Assembly (NCBI GenBank): GCA_030037895.1
Contig: JASHPW010000016.1
Location: 1 to 64,000 of the forward strand
Reading direction: 5' to 3'
DNA from: Xanthobacteraceae bacterium
GTDB taxonomy: Bacteria > Pseudomonadota > Alphaproteobacteria > Rhizobiales > Xanthobacteraceae
Length of the DNA: 64,000 nt
In this document: piece after piece, positions 51,809 to 61,217 of the stretch
How the letters are laid out: each line of letters opens with the position of its first letter
Position numbering within the stretch: position 1 is the first letter of the stretch
Translations under genes and position numbers: made by a program
Notes under the pieces: model-generated
The model's database searches: none
The model's input: only the letters and a program-made list of their open reading frames with translations
Told to the model about the DNA's origin: nothing

Positions 51809-53107
51809 ATGATGAAGCACAGTCACGAGTTTCGTGATCCCATTCACACGTTCATCTCGATGCGGACAGACGAGCGCAACATCGTAGATTCGCGGCCATT
51901 CCAGCGACTCCGACACATCCATCAACTTGCCATGACGTATCTCGTATATCCGGGCGCCACGCATAAGCGATTCGAACATTCGCTTGGAGTAATGCATCTC
52001 GCATCACGAATTTTCGACGTTGTGACTGCTGCGAATAACATCATAGATGAAAGCGTACGGCGAATTTTTCCGGATGATGACACCAAACGCTATTGGAAAT
52101 CAGTGCTGCGTGCGGCCGCGCTCTGTCACGATCTCGGTCATCTTCCTTTTTCTCACGTAGGTGAAAAGAATCTACTTCCAGATGGCTTTGATCATGAGAA
52201 GCTAACGAAAGATATCATCTACAGCCCGGAGATGGAGGATATCTGGAAGGCAATGAAGCCGCCACTGCAGAGCGATGACATCATAAAATTGGCCGTCGGC
52301 CCTGAAAAGGCGGAACCGCTGGAATTAGATAGTTGGGAATCAATACTCGCAGAAATCATCGTTGGTGACGCCTTTGGTGCCGATCGTATGGATTACCTCC
52401 TGCGTGACTCTTTTCATGCCGGTGTTGAATACGGTAAGTTTGATCACAACCGGCTAATCGAAACGCTCCGTATTCTGCCCTCCGCACATGTAGGAAGTGA
52501 CGAACCCGCGCTTGGGCTGGAGTCGGGTGGATTGGAATCCTCTGAAGGACTGATGGTTGCTCGTCATTTTATGTATCAACAGGTGTATTTTCACCATATA
52601 CGTCGTATCTATGACATACACTTGAAGGATTTTCTTCAAAGCTGGCTACCGGAAAAGAAATTCCCCATAAGGGTAGAACGGCATCTCAAGATCACTGATG
52701 CCGAAGTGTTGGCCGCAATACGTAAATCATACGCTTCCCCCAAGGGGTCAAATTACCTGCTAGCAAAGCGGCTGGAATGCCGGGAGCATTTTCGTAGATT
52801 TTATTCTGCTTTGCCGGGAGACAAGCAAGGGGGCAAACTCCGGCCAGGCGAAGTGATCGCGAAGGCAGCAGAACAGAAGTTCGGCTCAGATGCGATTCGC
52901 TATGACCGCGTTCCACCAAAGATTTCCGCACCGAATTTTCCTGTTAGAAGATATGACGGAAAAATTGAATCTTCGCTGAAGCTCTCGCTCATTCTTGAGA
53001 AGCTTCCGGTCGTAGAAATAGAAACCGTCTACTGCGACAAGGCGATTTTCGACGACGCAGAGAAATGGCGAGATGAGAACGCTGCCAAACTTCTGAGCTT
53101 GCAATAG
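51809..53107 (+). CDS. HD-domain phosphohydrolase (SAMHD1/YwfO-like)
   Basis: 432 residues. The HD core is plain: FQRLRHIHQLAMTYLVYPGATH, then RFEHSLGVMHLA with the first His, AALCHDLGHLPFSH (HD), and later GDAFGADRMDYLLRDSFHAG with the final Asp. This is the dNTPase-like branch that includes SAMHD1 and bacterial YwfO. Such enzymes hydrolyse dNTPs or related nucleotides; some defend against phages. Start taken at 51809 (MMKHSHEF) as the first block of the family begins there; the frame opens at 51731. Followed after 10 bases by a YwgA-like gene. Lower GC than neighbours. Confidence 0.85.
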   Translation: MMKHSHEFRDPIHTFISMRTDERNIVDSRPFQRLRHIHQLAMTYLVYPGATHKRFEHSLGVMHLASRIFDVVTAANNIIDESVRRIFPDDDTKRYWKSVLRAAALCHDLGHLPFSHVGEKNLLPDGFDHEKLTKDIIYSPEMEDIWKAMKPPLQSDDIIKLAVGPEKAEPLELDSWESILAEIIVGDAFGADRMDYLLRDSFHAGVEYGKFDHNRLIETLRILPSAHVGSDEPALGLESGGLESSEGLMVARHFMYQQVYFHHIRRIYDIHLKDFLQSWLPEKKFPIRVERHLKITDAEVLAAIRKSYASPKGSNYLLAKRLECREHFRRFYSALPGDKQGGKLRPGEVIAKAAEQKFGSDAIRYDRVPPKISAPNFPVRRYDGKIESSLKLSLILEKLPVVEIETVYCDKAIFDDAEKWRDENAAKLLSLQ

Positions 53108-53117
53108 GAGGGGGATC

Positions 53118-53681
53118 GTGGAACGTTTGTCATATAGCCTCAAATGTGTGGTGATTTTGGATCTCATAAAGAGACTCCGCGATAACGGAAGTTGGTGCGG
53201 AGAAACCCATGTTCAGAAGGCAATGTTTATTGCGCAGGATTTGGCTAATGCCAACTTTGGCTACAAATATATAATGTACAAGCATGGCCCTTATTCATTT
53301 GATCTGACAAACGAACTAGCAGGAATGCGCGCGGCCAAGATTATCGATTTCGAATTTCGTCGAGCGGAATATGGTCCAAGTATTTTTATGACAGCGTTCG
53401 GGGATCGAATCTACAGCCTCCATGAGGAAGAAATTCAGCGCTTCAAGAAAATCAACGGATTTGTTGCTGACTGGCTTTCTGCGAGTGACGTCAAACATTT
53501 GGAGAGGCTTGCAACCGCGTATTTTATCACTAGCAAAAATCCTCGCATGCCAGTTTTGGAGCGGGCGAAGAAGATAAATCTGCTTAAGCCACACGTTGAT
53601 ATTATTTCAGCTGAGGAAGCTGTACGAACCGTGGACCAGAAAAAAGAGGAAGCTAAACGTCAACTGACAATTGCAGCATAA
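53118..53681 (+). CDS. YwgA-like protein partner of the HD hydrolase
   Basis: 187 residues. VVILDLIKRLRDNGSWCGET, HVQKAMFIAQDLANANFGYK and MYKHGPYSFDLTNELAGM resemble the YwgA family, whose gene in Bacillus lies next to the HD protein YwfO. Family members have no known reaction. A very strong ribosome site (AGGAGG) precedes the GTG start. The conserved pairing with an HD hydrolase across phyla suggests a two-component unit, possibly a nucleotide-depleting defence or control module (inference). Confidence 0.7.
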   Translation: MERLSYSLKCVVILDLIKRLRDNGSWCGETHVQKAMFIAQDLANANFGYKYIMYKHGPYSFDLTNELAGMRAAKIIDFEFRRAEYGPSIFMTAFGDRIYSLHEEEIQRFKKINGFVADWLSASDVKHLERLATAYFITSKNPRMPVLERAKKINLLKPHVDIISAEEAVRTVDQKKEEAKRQLTIAA

Positions 53682-53715
53682 TGTTCAGCGTTGAGCATTA
53701 CTCTAGCAAACCCTG

Positions 53716-54057
53716 TCATCCATCCAGCAGCTTCGTCACCAACGTATCGATGCGCTTGGCGATGCCGGCGGCGGCGAGGGCCTCGCGCACGCGGCGGCGG
53801 GCGGTCTGGAAGTGGAGATTGTCAGGAATTACGACTTTGGCTGCGACTTTTTCCGCTTCGGCGCCAGCAGCGGCAAGCTCGGCGTGCGGCGCGTTCTTGG
53901 TGTCGAAGCGCGGAATCGGCAGCGTGAACATCACCTTGTCGAAATCGCGCGCGCCCCATTGGCCACGAGCTTGGCGAGCGACGATTCTTTTTCTTGCCGC
54001 CTCGCCGTTCAATGTAGTGACCAAGTATCGACCTTCATCCGCAGAATTTATCGACAT
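53716..54057 (-). CDS. Small hypothetical protein, probably the C-terminal remnant of a larger one
   Basis: 113 residues beginning MSINSADEGRYLVTTLNG, then GARDFDKVMFTLPIPRFD, a helical part AELAAAGAEAEKVAAKVV and the end RRVREALAAAGIAKRIDTLV. It reads like the tail of a longer multidomain protein, without a start region of its own. I cannot name the family. It returns to high GC, unlike the genes to its left. It may be a pseudogene fragment at the border of the AT-rich patch. Confidence 0.4.
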   Translation of the reverse strand: MSINSADEGRYLVTTLNGEAARKRIVARQARGQWGARDFDKVMFTLPIPRFDTKNAPHAELAAAGAEAEKVAAKVVIPDNLHFQTARRRVREALAAAGIAKRIDTLVTKLLDG

Positions 54058-54202
54058 TCAATAATTGGTATGTTCAATTATTGCTCGGTCATCGTTGAGA
54101 GTTGTCGCGCATGGCAATGGACCTGAAGCCGCGTAGACAATTCGGTTTGGCGAGACCGCGCGGGCGTTTGGCCACATTGAAACGAGGACGCATCAGAATC
54201 GC

Positions 54203-55090
54203 TCATTCGGCGGCTTCGGCGGTGGCAAACCCGCCGGCGGCGCACGCGAGAAACGCGCGCAGCGCGCTGGAGGCGAAGCCCTCGCGGCGGCGGATGAAGA
54301 CCGTATCCACCACCGCGTCCGCCCGCGGCAGTTTATGCACGCTGACGCGCCCGTTCCCGCCCGTTTTGCCGACCAGGGCCCGCGGCAATAGGCTAATTCC
54401 AAGTCCGGCGCCGACGCAGCCGAAGATCGCCTCCAGCGTGCCAAACTCCAACTGGCGTTGCACCGCGATGCCGCGGCGCGCCAGAAATGCTTCGAGCATT
54501 TGCCGGTAGGAACAACCGGCGCGGAGCACGACGGTTCGCACCTCGCCGGCCTTCAGCACCGTGTCAAGGGACGGAATATGCGGCGCCGCCAGCACGACCA
54601 GCTCCTCACGAAACATCACCTGCTCCTCCAGCGCCGGATGAGCCACCGGACCGCAGACAAAGGCCCCGTCAAGCCGCTGCTCCAACACCTCGCCGATCAA
54701 CTCGCGGGTCGTGGCGGTGTGCAGCACCAGATCGACCTCGGGATTGTCCGTCGCATATTGCGCCAGGAGCGGCGTCAGGCGCAGCGCGGCGGTCGTTTCC
54801 AGTGACCCGATGGCGAGCACGCCGCGCGGCGCGCCGTCGTCGCGAGCCGCCCGCCGTGCATCGGCCAAGAGCCGGGCCGCCCGGTCCGCATAGGGCAGCA
54901 GGCGCCGTCCCGCGGGCGTGAGCGAAACACCGCGGCCGTGCCGCTCAAACAGCGCGCAGCCGATATCCGCCTCCAGCGCCTTGATATGAGCCGTAACGTT
55001 GGATTGCACGGTATGCAGCTCAACGGCCGCTCTCTTCATGCCGCCCGTGCGCGCCACCGCTTCGAAGATTTTCAGATCGCTCGTATCCAT
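54203..55090 (-). CDS. LysR-family transcriptional regulator
   Basis: 295 residues. N-terminal winged helix-turn-helix: DTSDLKIFEAVARTGGMKRA, HTVQSNVTAHIKALEADIG and LFERHGRGVSLTPAGRRLL. The C-terminal effector domain contains RGVLAIGSLETTAALRL and GLGISLLPRALV. ATG at 55090 follows GAGGAGG. It is divergent from the YbfB-like transporter gene, with a palindromic site in between, so it most likely controls that gene and itself. The effector is unknown. Confidence 0.88.
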   Translation of the reverse strand: MDTSDLKIFEAVARTGGMKRAAVELHTVQSNVTAHIKALEADIGCALFERHGRGVSLTPAGRRLLPYADRAARLLADARRAARDDGAPRGVLAIGSLETTAALRLTPLLAQYATDNPEVDLVLHTATTRELIGEVLEQRLDGAFVCGPVAHPALEEQVMFREELVVLAAPHIPSLDTVLKAGEVRTVVLRAGCSYRQMLEAFLARRGIAVQRQLEFGTLEAIFGCVGAGLGISLLPRALVGKTGGNGRVSVHKLPRADAVVDTVFIRRREGFASSALRAFLACAAGGFATAEAAE

Positions 55091-55121
55091 CGCGGCCTCC
55101 TCTGATATCTTGAAAACTGAT

Positions 55122-55142
55122 CGATTATATCTCAAGTAATCG
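55122..55142. promoter_or_regulatory. Candidate LysR operator in the divergent promoter region
   Basis: CGATTA-N9-TAATCG forms a perfect 6-bp dyad with a T-N11-A core typical of LysR-type binding sites. It is in the 89-base gap between the LysR gene and the transporter gene. A second looser dyad CTTGA ... TCAAG overlaps it (55110-55136). Confidence 0.6.
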
Positions 55143-55179
55143 TTTTTCAAAATCGTCCTGTTGCCATATCCCTGCGGCC

Positions 55180-56352
55180 ATGCAGGCTCAAGCCAACCCC
55201 GCCGGTGATGCCGAACGTCGTCGAACGGAAGCCATTTTGACCGCGCTTGGCGGGTCGATCGCCTTGGCCGCCGCGCTCGGTATCGGCCGGTTCGTCTACA
55301 CGCCGATCCTGCCGCCGATGGTCGAGGCGCTGGGGCTCACCACATCGGCCGCCGGCCTGATCGCTTCCGCCAATTTTCTCGGCTATTTGATCGGCGCCCT
55401 GGTCGTGGCGATGCCGATCCTGCGCGGCTCTCGACGGCTCTGGCTGCTCGGCGCGCTCGTCGTCAGCGCGATGACGACCGGCGGCATGGGTTTGACGCGG
55501 ACGCTGGCGCTGTTCTTGATCCTGCGTTTCGCCGGCGGCGCCGCGAGCGCCTTTGTGCTCATTCTGACAACGGCCTTGGTGCTGGAGCGGCTCGCTGAGA
55601 CCGGCCACGTCGGCTTGACCTCGCTGTGCTTCGCCGGAGTCGGAATCGGCATCGCCGTTTCCGCCGTGCTCGTGGCGGCGATGCTGAACGCCGGCGCGTC
55701 TTGGGACTCGCTGTGGCTCGCGAGCGGCGCCCTGTCGCTCGTGGCCGCGCTGGCGGTGGCGGCGCTGCTGCCGAGCCGCACGATGCCGCCGCGACCCGGC
55801 AACGGCCAAGCGCGACCGGCGACCGATCGCGGCTTGATTCGCCTCGTCGCCGCTTACGGCCTTTTCGGCTTCGGCTACGTGATTACGGCCACCTTCCTGG
55901 TCGCGATCGTGCGCAGCGCGCCGACAATTCGCGCGCTGGAACCGGTGATCTGGGTCCTGTTCGGCCTCGCGGCCGCACCCTCCGTCGCGGTGTGGACGCG
56001 AATCGCAACGGCGCTTGGCATGTCCCGGACGTTTGCGCTGGCTTGCGTGATCGAGGCGGCCGGCGTGGCGGCGAGCGTTGCCTGGCCAAGCGAATTCGGC
56101 GCCTTCGTCGCGACCGTCCTGGTCGGCGGGACATTCATGGGCCTGACGGCTCTCGGCCTCTGGCGCGCCCGCGCGCTGGCGCGGGGCGATCCGCGCCGCG
56201 TCCTCGCCTCTATGACCGGCGCATTTGGCTTCGGCCAAATCGTCGGTCCGGCATTCGCCGGCGTGGTGTCGGACCGGTTGGGCAGCTTCACCGTGCCATC
56301 GATGACCGCGGCGATCGCTCTGCTTGCGGCTGCGGCTCTTGCGTCCGGATGA
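55180..56352 (+). CDS. YbfB/YjiJ-family MFS transporter
   Basis: 390 residues, 12 membrane helices. GIGRFVYTPILPPMVEALGL in the first helix region and SAAGLIASANFLGYLIGALV next are hallmarks of the YbfB/YjiJ branch. Members export or import unknown compounds. Divergent LysR gene upstream; the next gene is convergent. Ribosome site is weak. Confidence 0.86.
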   Translation: MQAQANPAGDAERRRTEAILTALGGSIALAAALGIGRFVYTPILPPMVEALGLTTSAAGLIASANFLGYLIGALVVAMPILRGSRRLWLLGALVVSAMTTGGMGLTRTLALFLILRFAGGAASAFVLILTTALVLERLAETGHVGLTSLCFAGVGIGIAVSAVLVAAMLNAGASWDSLWLASGALSLVAALAVAALLPSRTMPPRPGNGQARPATDRGLIRLVAAYGLFGFGYVITATFLVAIVRSAPTIRALEPVIWVLFGLAAAPSVAVWTRIATALGMSRTFALACVIEAAGVAASVAWPSEFGAFVATVLVGGTFMGLTALGLWRARALARGDPRRVLASMTGAFGFGQIVGPAFAGVVSDRLGSFTVPSMTAAIALLAAAALASG

Positions 56353-56379
56353 TGTCCGCCGGCCGGGATCGAAATCGCC

Positions 56380-57624
56380 TCACGCCGCCTTGTTGACCTG
56401 CTCGCGGGCATAACCGGCGGTGGACGCGTAGCCGCGCACGATCGCCTTGCGCTGCTCGAACGAGAGCACGTCGTCGATGTTGCTGAAACCGTCCGGCGCC
56501 CGTTCTTCGACCGCGTCGATGACGCCCTCCGGGCCGCCGCGGCGATTCATGCGCACGATCTCCGCGGTCATCGGCAGCCGCGCCTGCTCATAAAGCCACA
56601 GCGCGTGCACCGCATGCTCGCCGTCCGTGAGCCGGTCGGCGAGGAAGCGCGCGTCGAGGATCGCCTGCGAGGCGCCGTTCGAGCCCACCGGATACATCGG
56701 ATGCGCCGCGTCGCCGAGCAAAGTGACGCGGCCGTGGCTCCAGCGCGGCAACGGATCGCGGTCGCACATCGGATATTCCCAAAACTCGTTGGTCGCCTCG
56801 ATCAGGGCGCGCGCATCCACATACGGGAGACGGAAGCGTTGCACGTGCGGCATCAGATCCTCGAAGCGGCCCGGCCGCGACCAATCCTGCTTCTGCGGGA
56901 TCGGCATGGAGGCGTCGCCGACCCGGCCGACCACCGCCCAGTTGGTCAGCCGCCGCTCCGGCCGCGACCCTTCGGCGATCGGATAGATGACGAGCTTGGC
57001 GGCAAGCCCGCCGGCGATCACCATCGAGCGCCCGGTCAAAAAGGCCGGCCACTCGACGGTGCCGCGCCATAGCATCAGGCCGTTCCAGCGCGGCGGGCCC
57101 TCATTGGGATAAAATTTTTCGCGGACCAGCGAATGGATGCCGTCGGCGCCAATAAGCGCGTCGCCGCGCGCGGTCGCCCGATGCGCGCCGCCGCGGTCGA
57201 AGAAATAGGCGGTGACGCTGGCGTCGTCCTCGGTGAACGAGCCGAGGCGGCAATTGAGATGGATGCGCGACTCGCCGAGCCGCGCGCGCACCGCCTGGTA
57301 GATCACGCCCTGGAGCCGGCCGCGGTGGATCGAGAATTGCGGCACGTCGTAGCCGGCGTCGAGCCCGCGCGGCTCGCGCCAGATCTCCTGACCGAACCGG
57401 TTGGTGTAGAACAGCTCGTAGGTGCGGATCGCGACCGCGTCGAGGCGCTCAAGGAGGCCAAGCTCGGCCAGTTCCTTGATGGCATGCGGCAGCGTATTGA
57501 TGCCCACGCCGAGTTCGCGGATCGCGTCCGCCTGCTCGAAGATTTCACAGTCGATGCCGCGCGCATGCAGCATCAGCGCCGTTGTGAGCCCGCCGACGCC
57601 GGCCCCCGCGATAATGACCTTCAT
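56380..57624 (-). CDS. Flavin-dependent oxidoreductase (PhzS-like monooxygenase)
   Basis: 414 residues of a class A flavoprotein monooxygenase. FAD-binding GxGxxG in MKVIIAGAGVGGLTTALMLH, DG motif in GDALIGADGIHSLVRE, and GD motif in LLGDAAHPMYPVGSNGASQA. The overall pattern resembles 5-methylphenazine-1-carboxylate 1-monooxygenase, but related proteins act on many aromatic acids; no phenazine genes are present here. ATG at 57624; the frame running on to 58431 is a shadow of the mmsB gene. Same direction as the valine catabolism genes, about 135 bases after mmsB. Confidence 0.85.
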   Translation of the reverse strand: MKVIIAGAGVGGLTTALMLHARGIDCEIFEQADAIRELGVGINTLPHAIKELAELGLLERLDAVAIRTYELFYTNRFGQEIWREPRGLDAGYDVPQFSIHRGRLQGVIYQAVRARLGESRIHLNCRLGSFTEDDASVTAYFFDRGGAHRATARGDALIGADGIHSLVREKFYPNEGPPRWNGLMLWRGTVEWPAFLTGRSMVIAGGLAAKLVIYPIAEGSRPERRLTNWAVVGRVGDASMPIPQKQDWSRPGRFEDLMPHVQRFRLPYVDARALIEATNEFWEYPMCDRDPLPRWSHGRVTLLGDAAHPMYPVGSNGASQAILDARFLADRLTDGEHAVHALWLYEQARLPMTAEIVRMNRRGGPEGVIDAVEERAPDGFSNIDDVLSFEQRKAIVRGYASTAGYAREQVNKAA

Positions 57625-57761
57625 GACCGAATCCCCACGCCTTCCCCTCCCGTCCTTCCCGGCAGAAGGGGAGGGCAGGAGAGGGCGCGGCCAGTGTGCC
57701 GCGGACAAGCAAAAATGCAATGATTTGCCGCCGGAATGGTTATGGCGGCCGGCGCCGTGCG

Positions 57762-58652
57762 TCAGCGGTTCGCCGACCGCTCGCGAACGAAGTTGATGAT
57801 CGCGGAGAAATCGAAGGCGGCGTGACCTGCTTGCGCGAAGTGCTGGTAAATCTCGGCGGCATGCGCCCCGAGCGCGGTCGCGGCCTTGACCGATTGCGCG
57901 GCCTCGCGGGCGAGATTGAGATCCTTCAGCATCAAGGCGGCGGCGAAGCCCGCTTTGTAGCCGTTGTTCGCCGGGCTTGCCGGCACCGGCCCCGGCACTG
58001 GGCAATAGCTGGTCAGCGACCAGCATTGCCCGGAAGACGCCGAGGCGACATCGAACAGGGCCTGATGCGACAGGCCGAGCTTCTCGCCCAGAACGAACGC
58101 CTCGCTTACCGCGATCATGGAGACGCCGAGGATCATGTTGTTGCAGATTTTCGCCGCCTGGCCATTCCCCGCCTCGCCGCAATGCACGACGCGCTTGCCC
58201 ATGCGCTCCAGGAGCGGCTTGCCGCGCGCGAACGCGTCCGCGGCGCCGCCGACCATGAAGGTGAGCGTTGCCGCCTTGGCGCCGCCGACGCCGCCGGAAA
58301 CCGGAGCGTCGAGCGATGCGACGCCGCGCCCGGCCGCGAGCGCGTGCGCCTTGCGCGCGCTCGCCACGTCGATGGTCGAGCAATCGATGAACAGCGCCCC
58401 CTTCTTCGCGGCCGGCAGCACGTCGGTCCACACCGAGAGGACGTGCTCGCCCGCGGGCAGCATGCTGACGACGATCTCCGCGTCCGCGACCGACCGCTTG
58501 GCGCTCGCGGCAATCTCAACTCCGGCTGCAGCTGCAGCCTGGCGCGAAGCCGGCACCAGATCGAAGCCCACGACCCGTTCGCCCGACTTGACGAGATTGG
58601 CGGCCATGGGCGCGCCCATGTTCCCCAAACCGATGAATCCGATGGTCGGCAT
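57762..58652 (-). CDS. mmsB: 3-hydroxyisobutyrate dehydrogenase
   Basis: 296 residues. NAD-binding TIGFIGLGNMGAPMAANLVK at the N terminus, substrate motif DAPVSGGVGGAKAATLTFM, catalytic Lys region GNGQAAKICNNMILGVSM (Lys170 region) and a C-terminal KDLNLAREAA helix. Converts 3-hydroxyisobutyrate to methylmalonate semialdehyde in valine degradation. It ends the operon with the acyl-CoA dehydrogenase and the hydratase/hydrolase-type genes; spacing to the previous gene is 12 bases. Confidence 0.9.
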   Translation of the reverse strand: MPTIGFIGLGNMGAPMAANLVKSGERVVGFDLVPASRQAAAAAGVEIAASAKRSVADAEIVVSMLPAGEHVLSVWTDVLPAAKKGALFIDCSTIDVASARKAHALAAGRGVASLDAPVSGGVGGAKAATLTFMVGGAADAFARGKPLLERMGKRVVHCGEAGNGQAAKICNNMILGVSMIAVSEAFVLGEKLGLSHQALFDVASASSGQCWSLTSYCPVPGPVPASPANNGYKAGFAAALMLKDLNLAREAAQSVKAATALGAHAAEIYQHFAQAGHAAFDFSAIINFVRERSANR

Positions 58653-58664
58653 GTGCGTTCTCTT

Positions 58665-59732
58665 TCAATCCTCGAAACTCAGCTCCAGCCCGCCGAGCGG
58701 ACGAAAATGACGGTCGACGATAGCCGTCGTGACGTCTTCGAGCTTGTCCGGGCGCCAATGCGGATTGCGGTCCTTGTCGATGATGGTGGCGCGGATGCCT
58801 TCGATGAAGTCATGGCCGGCGATGCAGGCGAGAGCGATCCGGTAATCCTGCTGGAAGCTCTGCTCGACGCGCGCGAATGATACCGCCGCACGAATGTTTC
58901 GCAATGCGACCTTGAGCGAGGTGGGCGACTTCGTCCGCACGCCGGCGAGCGCCGCCTGCGCCTCATCGGCGCCGTCCGCGCGCAGTCGATCGATGATGCC
59001 GTCAACGTCGTTGGCGCCGAAGCAGCCGTCGATCCATCTCCGTGCCGCGGACAGCCGGTCGGGGCCGGGCGAAACCGACATGTCCTGCAGTCGGGCCCGC
59101 ACGTCGTGCGCCGTGCGACAATCGGCGAGAGCCGAAGGAATGTCGGCAAGCCTCGCCGCGGGAACGGTGACGTCGGCAAGGCCGCAATAGATTGCATCCG
59201 CCGCGCCCAGGCGATTGCCGGTCAGCGCCAGATAAGTGCCGACATGCCCGGGCGCGCGCGCCAACAGATAGGATACGCCGACATCGGGAAAGAAGCCGAT
59301 CCCGACTTCCGGCATGGCGATTGCGGAGCGCTCGGTCACGACGCGGTGCGCGGCGTGCGCCGAGAGGCCGACGCCGCCTCCCATCACCGTGCCGTCCATG
59401 ACCGCGACCACCGGCTTCGGATAGCGCGCGATCAATGCGTCCAGACGGTATTCGCTCGCCCAGAACTGCGCCCCGAACGGCGTCCCGGCCTTCGCCGCAT
59501 CGTAGAGCGCGCGCAGGTCGCCGCCGGCACAAAATCCGCGCTCGCCGGCGCCGTCCAGGAGCACCGCGCCGACATCGGGGTCCGCGGCCCACGATCGCAG
59601 CAACGCCGTCATGGTGACGGCCATGTCCAGCGTCAGCGCGTTCAATGCCACCGGCCGGTTCAGGGTGATCCGCCGCAGCGCCCGCTCCGCTCGAACGACG
59701 ACATCGCCGTCGTGAAGAACCGCTGCGCTCAT
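58665..59732 (-). CDS. 3-hydroxyisobutyryl-CoA hydrolase-type enoyl-CoA hydratase/isomerase family protein
   Basis: 355 residues, longer than ordinary enoyl-CoA hydratases (about 260) and matching HIBYL-CoA hydrolase. Oxyanion-hole motifs are GERGFCAGGDLRALYD and MGGGVGLSAHAAHRVV; MPEVGIGFFPDVGVSYLLAR contains the Glu and Asp expected for the hydrolase. It would cleave 3-hydroxyisobutyryl-CoA between the acyl-CoA dehydrogenase and MmsB steps. ATG overlaps the acyl-CoA dehydrogenase stop (ATGA). A separate crotonase for the hydration step is not seen here. Confidence 0.87.
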   Translation of the reverse strand: MSAAVLHDGDVVVRAERALRRITLNRPVALNALTLDMAVTMTALLRSWAADPDVGAVLLDGAGERGFCAGGDLRALYDAAKAGTPFGAQFWASEYRLDALIARYPKPVVAVMDGTVMGGGVGLSAHAAHRVVTERSAIAMPEVGIGFFPDVGVSYLLARAPGHVGTYLALTGNRLGAADAIYCGLADVTVPAARLADIPSALADCRTAHDVRARLQDMSVSPGPDRLSAARRWIDGCFGANDVDGIIDRLRADGADEAQAALAGVRTKSPTSLKVALRNIRAAVSFARVEQSFQQDYRIALACIAGHDFIEGIRATIIDKDRNPHWRPDKLEDVTTAIVDRHFRPLGGLELSFED

Positions 59733-60895
59733 CGCCCGACCAGGCTTCTGGCCACGATGAGGCGCATGATCTCGTTCGTGCCTTCGAGAATCTGGTGCAC
59801 GCGCAAATCGCGCACGATCTTCTCGATGCCGTATTCGCTGAGGTAGCCGTAGCCGCCATGCAGTTGCAGCGCCTGATTGGCGACGTCGAAGCAGGTGTCG
59901 GTGACGAAGCGCTTGGCCATGGCGCAAAGCGCGGTGGCGTTCGCGTCGTCGCGGTCGAGCGCCGCGGCCGCGCGCCAGAGGAACGCGCGCGCCGCTTCGA
60001 GCCCGGTCGCCATGTCGGCGAGGCGGAATTGCAGGGCCTGGAATTCATCGAGACGTTTGCCGAAAGCGCGGCGCTCCTTCATGTAGGCGAGCGTCTTGTC
60101 GAGCGCCGTTTGCGCGCCGCCAAGCGAGCAGGCGGCGATGTTGAGCCGGCCGCCGTCAAGCCCGGCCATGGCGATCTTGAAGCCGATGCCTTCCTCGCCA
60201 AGCCGGTTGCCGGCCGGGACGCGGACGGTCTCGAACATGACGGCGCGGGTCGGCTGGGCATTCCAGCCCATCTTGCGTTCGTTCGCACCGAGCGAGATGC
60301 CCGGCGTATCGCCCGGCACGACGAAGGTCGAAATCCCGGACGGCCCGGCGCCGCCGGTGCGCGCCATCACCACATAGAGGTCGCCGGCGCCGGCGCCGGA
60401 GATGAATTGCTTCTGCCCGTTGAGCACGTAATGATCGCCGTCACGCTCGGCGCGCGTGGCAAGCGCCGCCGCATCCGAGCCCGCGCCCGGCTCGGTCAGG
60501 CAATAGCTGGCGAGAAGCTCCATGGTGCACAGCTTCGGCAACCATGTCCGCCGCTGCTGCTGCGACCCGTAGGTGTCGATCATCCAGGCGGCCATGTTGT
60601 GGATCGACATGTAGGCCGCCACGGTGGGACATCCGGTCGCAAGCGCCTCGAAGATCAAAGCCGCGTCCAGCCGCGACAGTCCCGAGCCGCCCACGTCCTC
60701 GGCAATGTATACCCCGCCCATGCCGAGGCCGGCGGCCCGGCGCATCTCGGCCACGGGAAAGTGCTTGGTTTCGTCCCAGGCCAGCGCGTTTGGCGCAAAG
60801 ACTTCGCCGGCGAAGGCGCGGGCCATGTCGCGGACCGCGATCTGGTCCGGATCGAGGGAGAACCGGTGTGAAACGGCTGAGGAGGGATCGAGCAT
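59729..60895 (-). CDS. Isobutyryl-CoA dehydrogenase-type acyl-CoA dehydrogenase
   Basis: 388 residues. Acyl-CoA dehydrogenase marks: ASYCLTEPGAGSDAAALATRA, NGQKQFISGAGAGDLYVVMAR, FGKRLDEFQALQFRLADM and LHGGYGYLSEYGIEKIVRDL, with the catalytic Glu in ILEGTNEIMRLIVAR. Position before a HIBYL-CoA hydrolase and mmsB points to isobutyryl-CoA as substrate (valine pathway). First gene of the leftward operon. Confidence 0.88.
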   Translation of the reverse strand: MLDPSSAVSHRFSLDPDQIAVRDMARAFAGEVFAPNALAWDETKHFPVAEMRRAAGLGMGGVYIAEDVGGSGLSRLDAALIFEALATGCPTVAAYMSIHNMAAWMIDTYGSQQQRRTWLPKLCTMELLASYCLTEPGAGSDAAALATRAERDGDHYVLNGQKQFISGAGAGDLYVVMARTGGAGPSGISTFVVPGDTPGISLGANERKMGWNAQPTRAVMFETVRVPAGNRLGEEGIGFKIAMAGLDGGRLNIAACSLGGAQTALDKTLAYMKERRAFGKRLDEFQALQFRLADMATGLEAARAFLWRAAAALDRDDANATALCAMAKRFVTDTCFDVANQALQLHGGYGYLSEYGIEKIVRDLRVHQILEGTNEIMRLIVARSLVGR

Positions 60896-61217
60896 GGGGT
60901 GTTGCCCAGCCGGCCAGCCAGCGAGAGCCCGGAAGACCCCTGGGAGTTACGACCAAAGATGATTGAGCTTAACCTGTGAATAGCATTGTCGTTTTCGCCC
61001 AGCAATGCGAGAATTCAGTGGTCCGGTTGGGCGAATACCCATTATCCTGATGATCCTCATGTGGGGCGACGGAGGGCGGTTGCGCACTGTTGCGGGGGCA
61101 GGGCGCCTTGCCGGGGTGGCGCGGCGCCCCCTTCGTACAATGCGCCGACGTCATCCGTTGCCAATCGGTGCGTTTTTTCGCTACGCATTTTCCTGCAAGT
61201 AGCGCTGGAGCAAGCCC
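60896..61217. other. Divergent promoter region without a supported gene
   Basis: 322 bases between the leftward valine operon and the rightward acyl-CoA synthetase operon. No operator or RNA element stands out. Confidence 0.4.
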
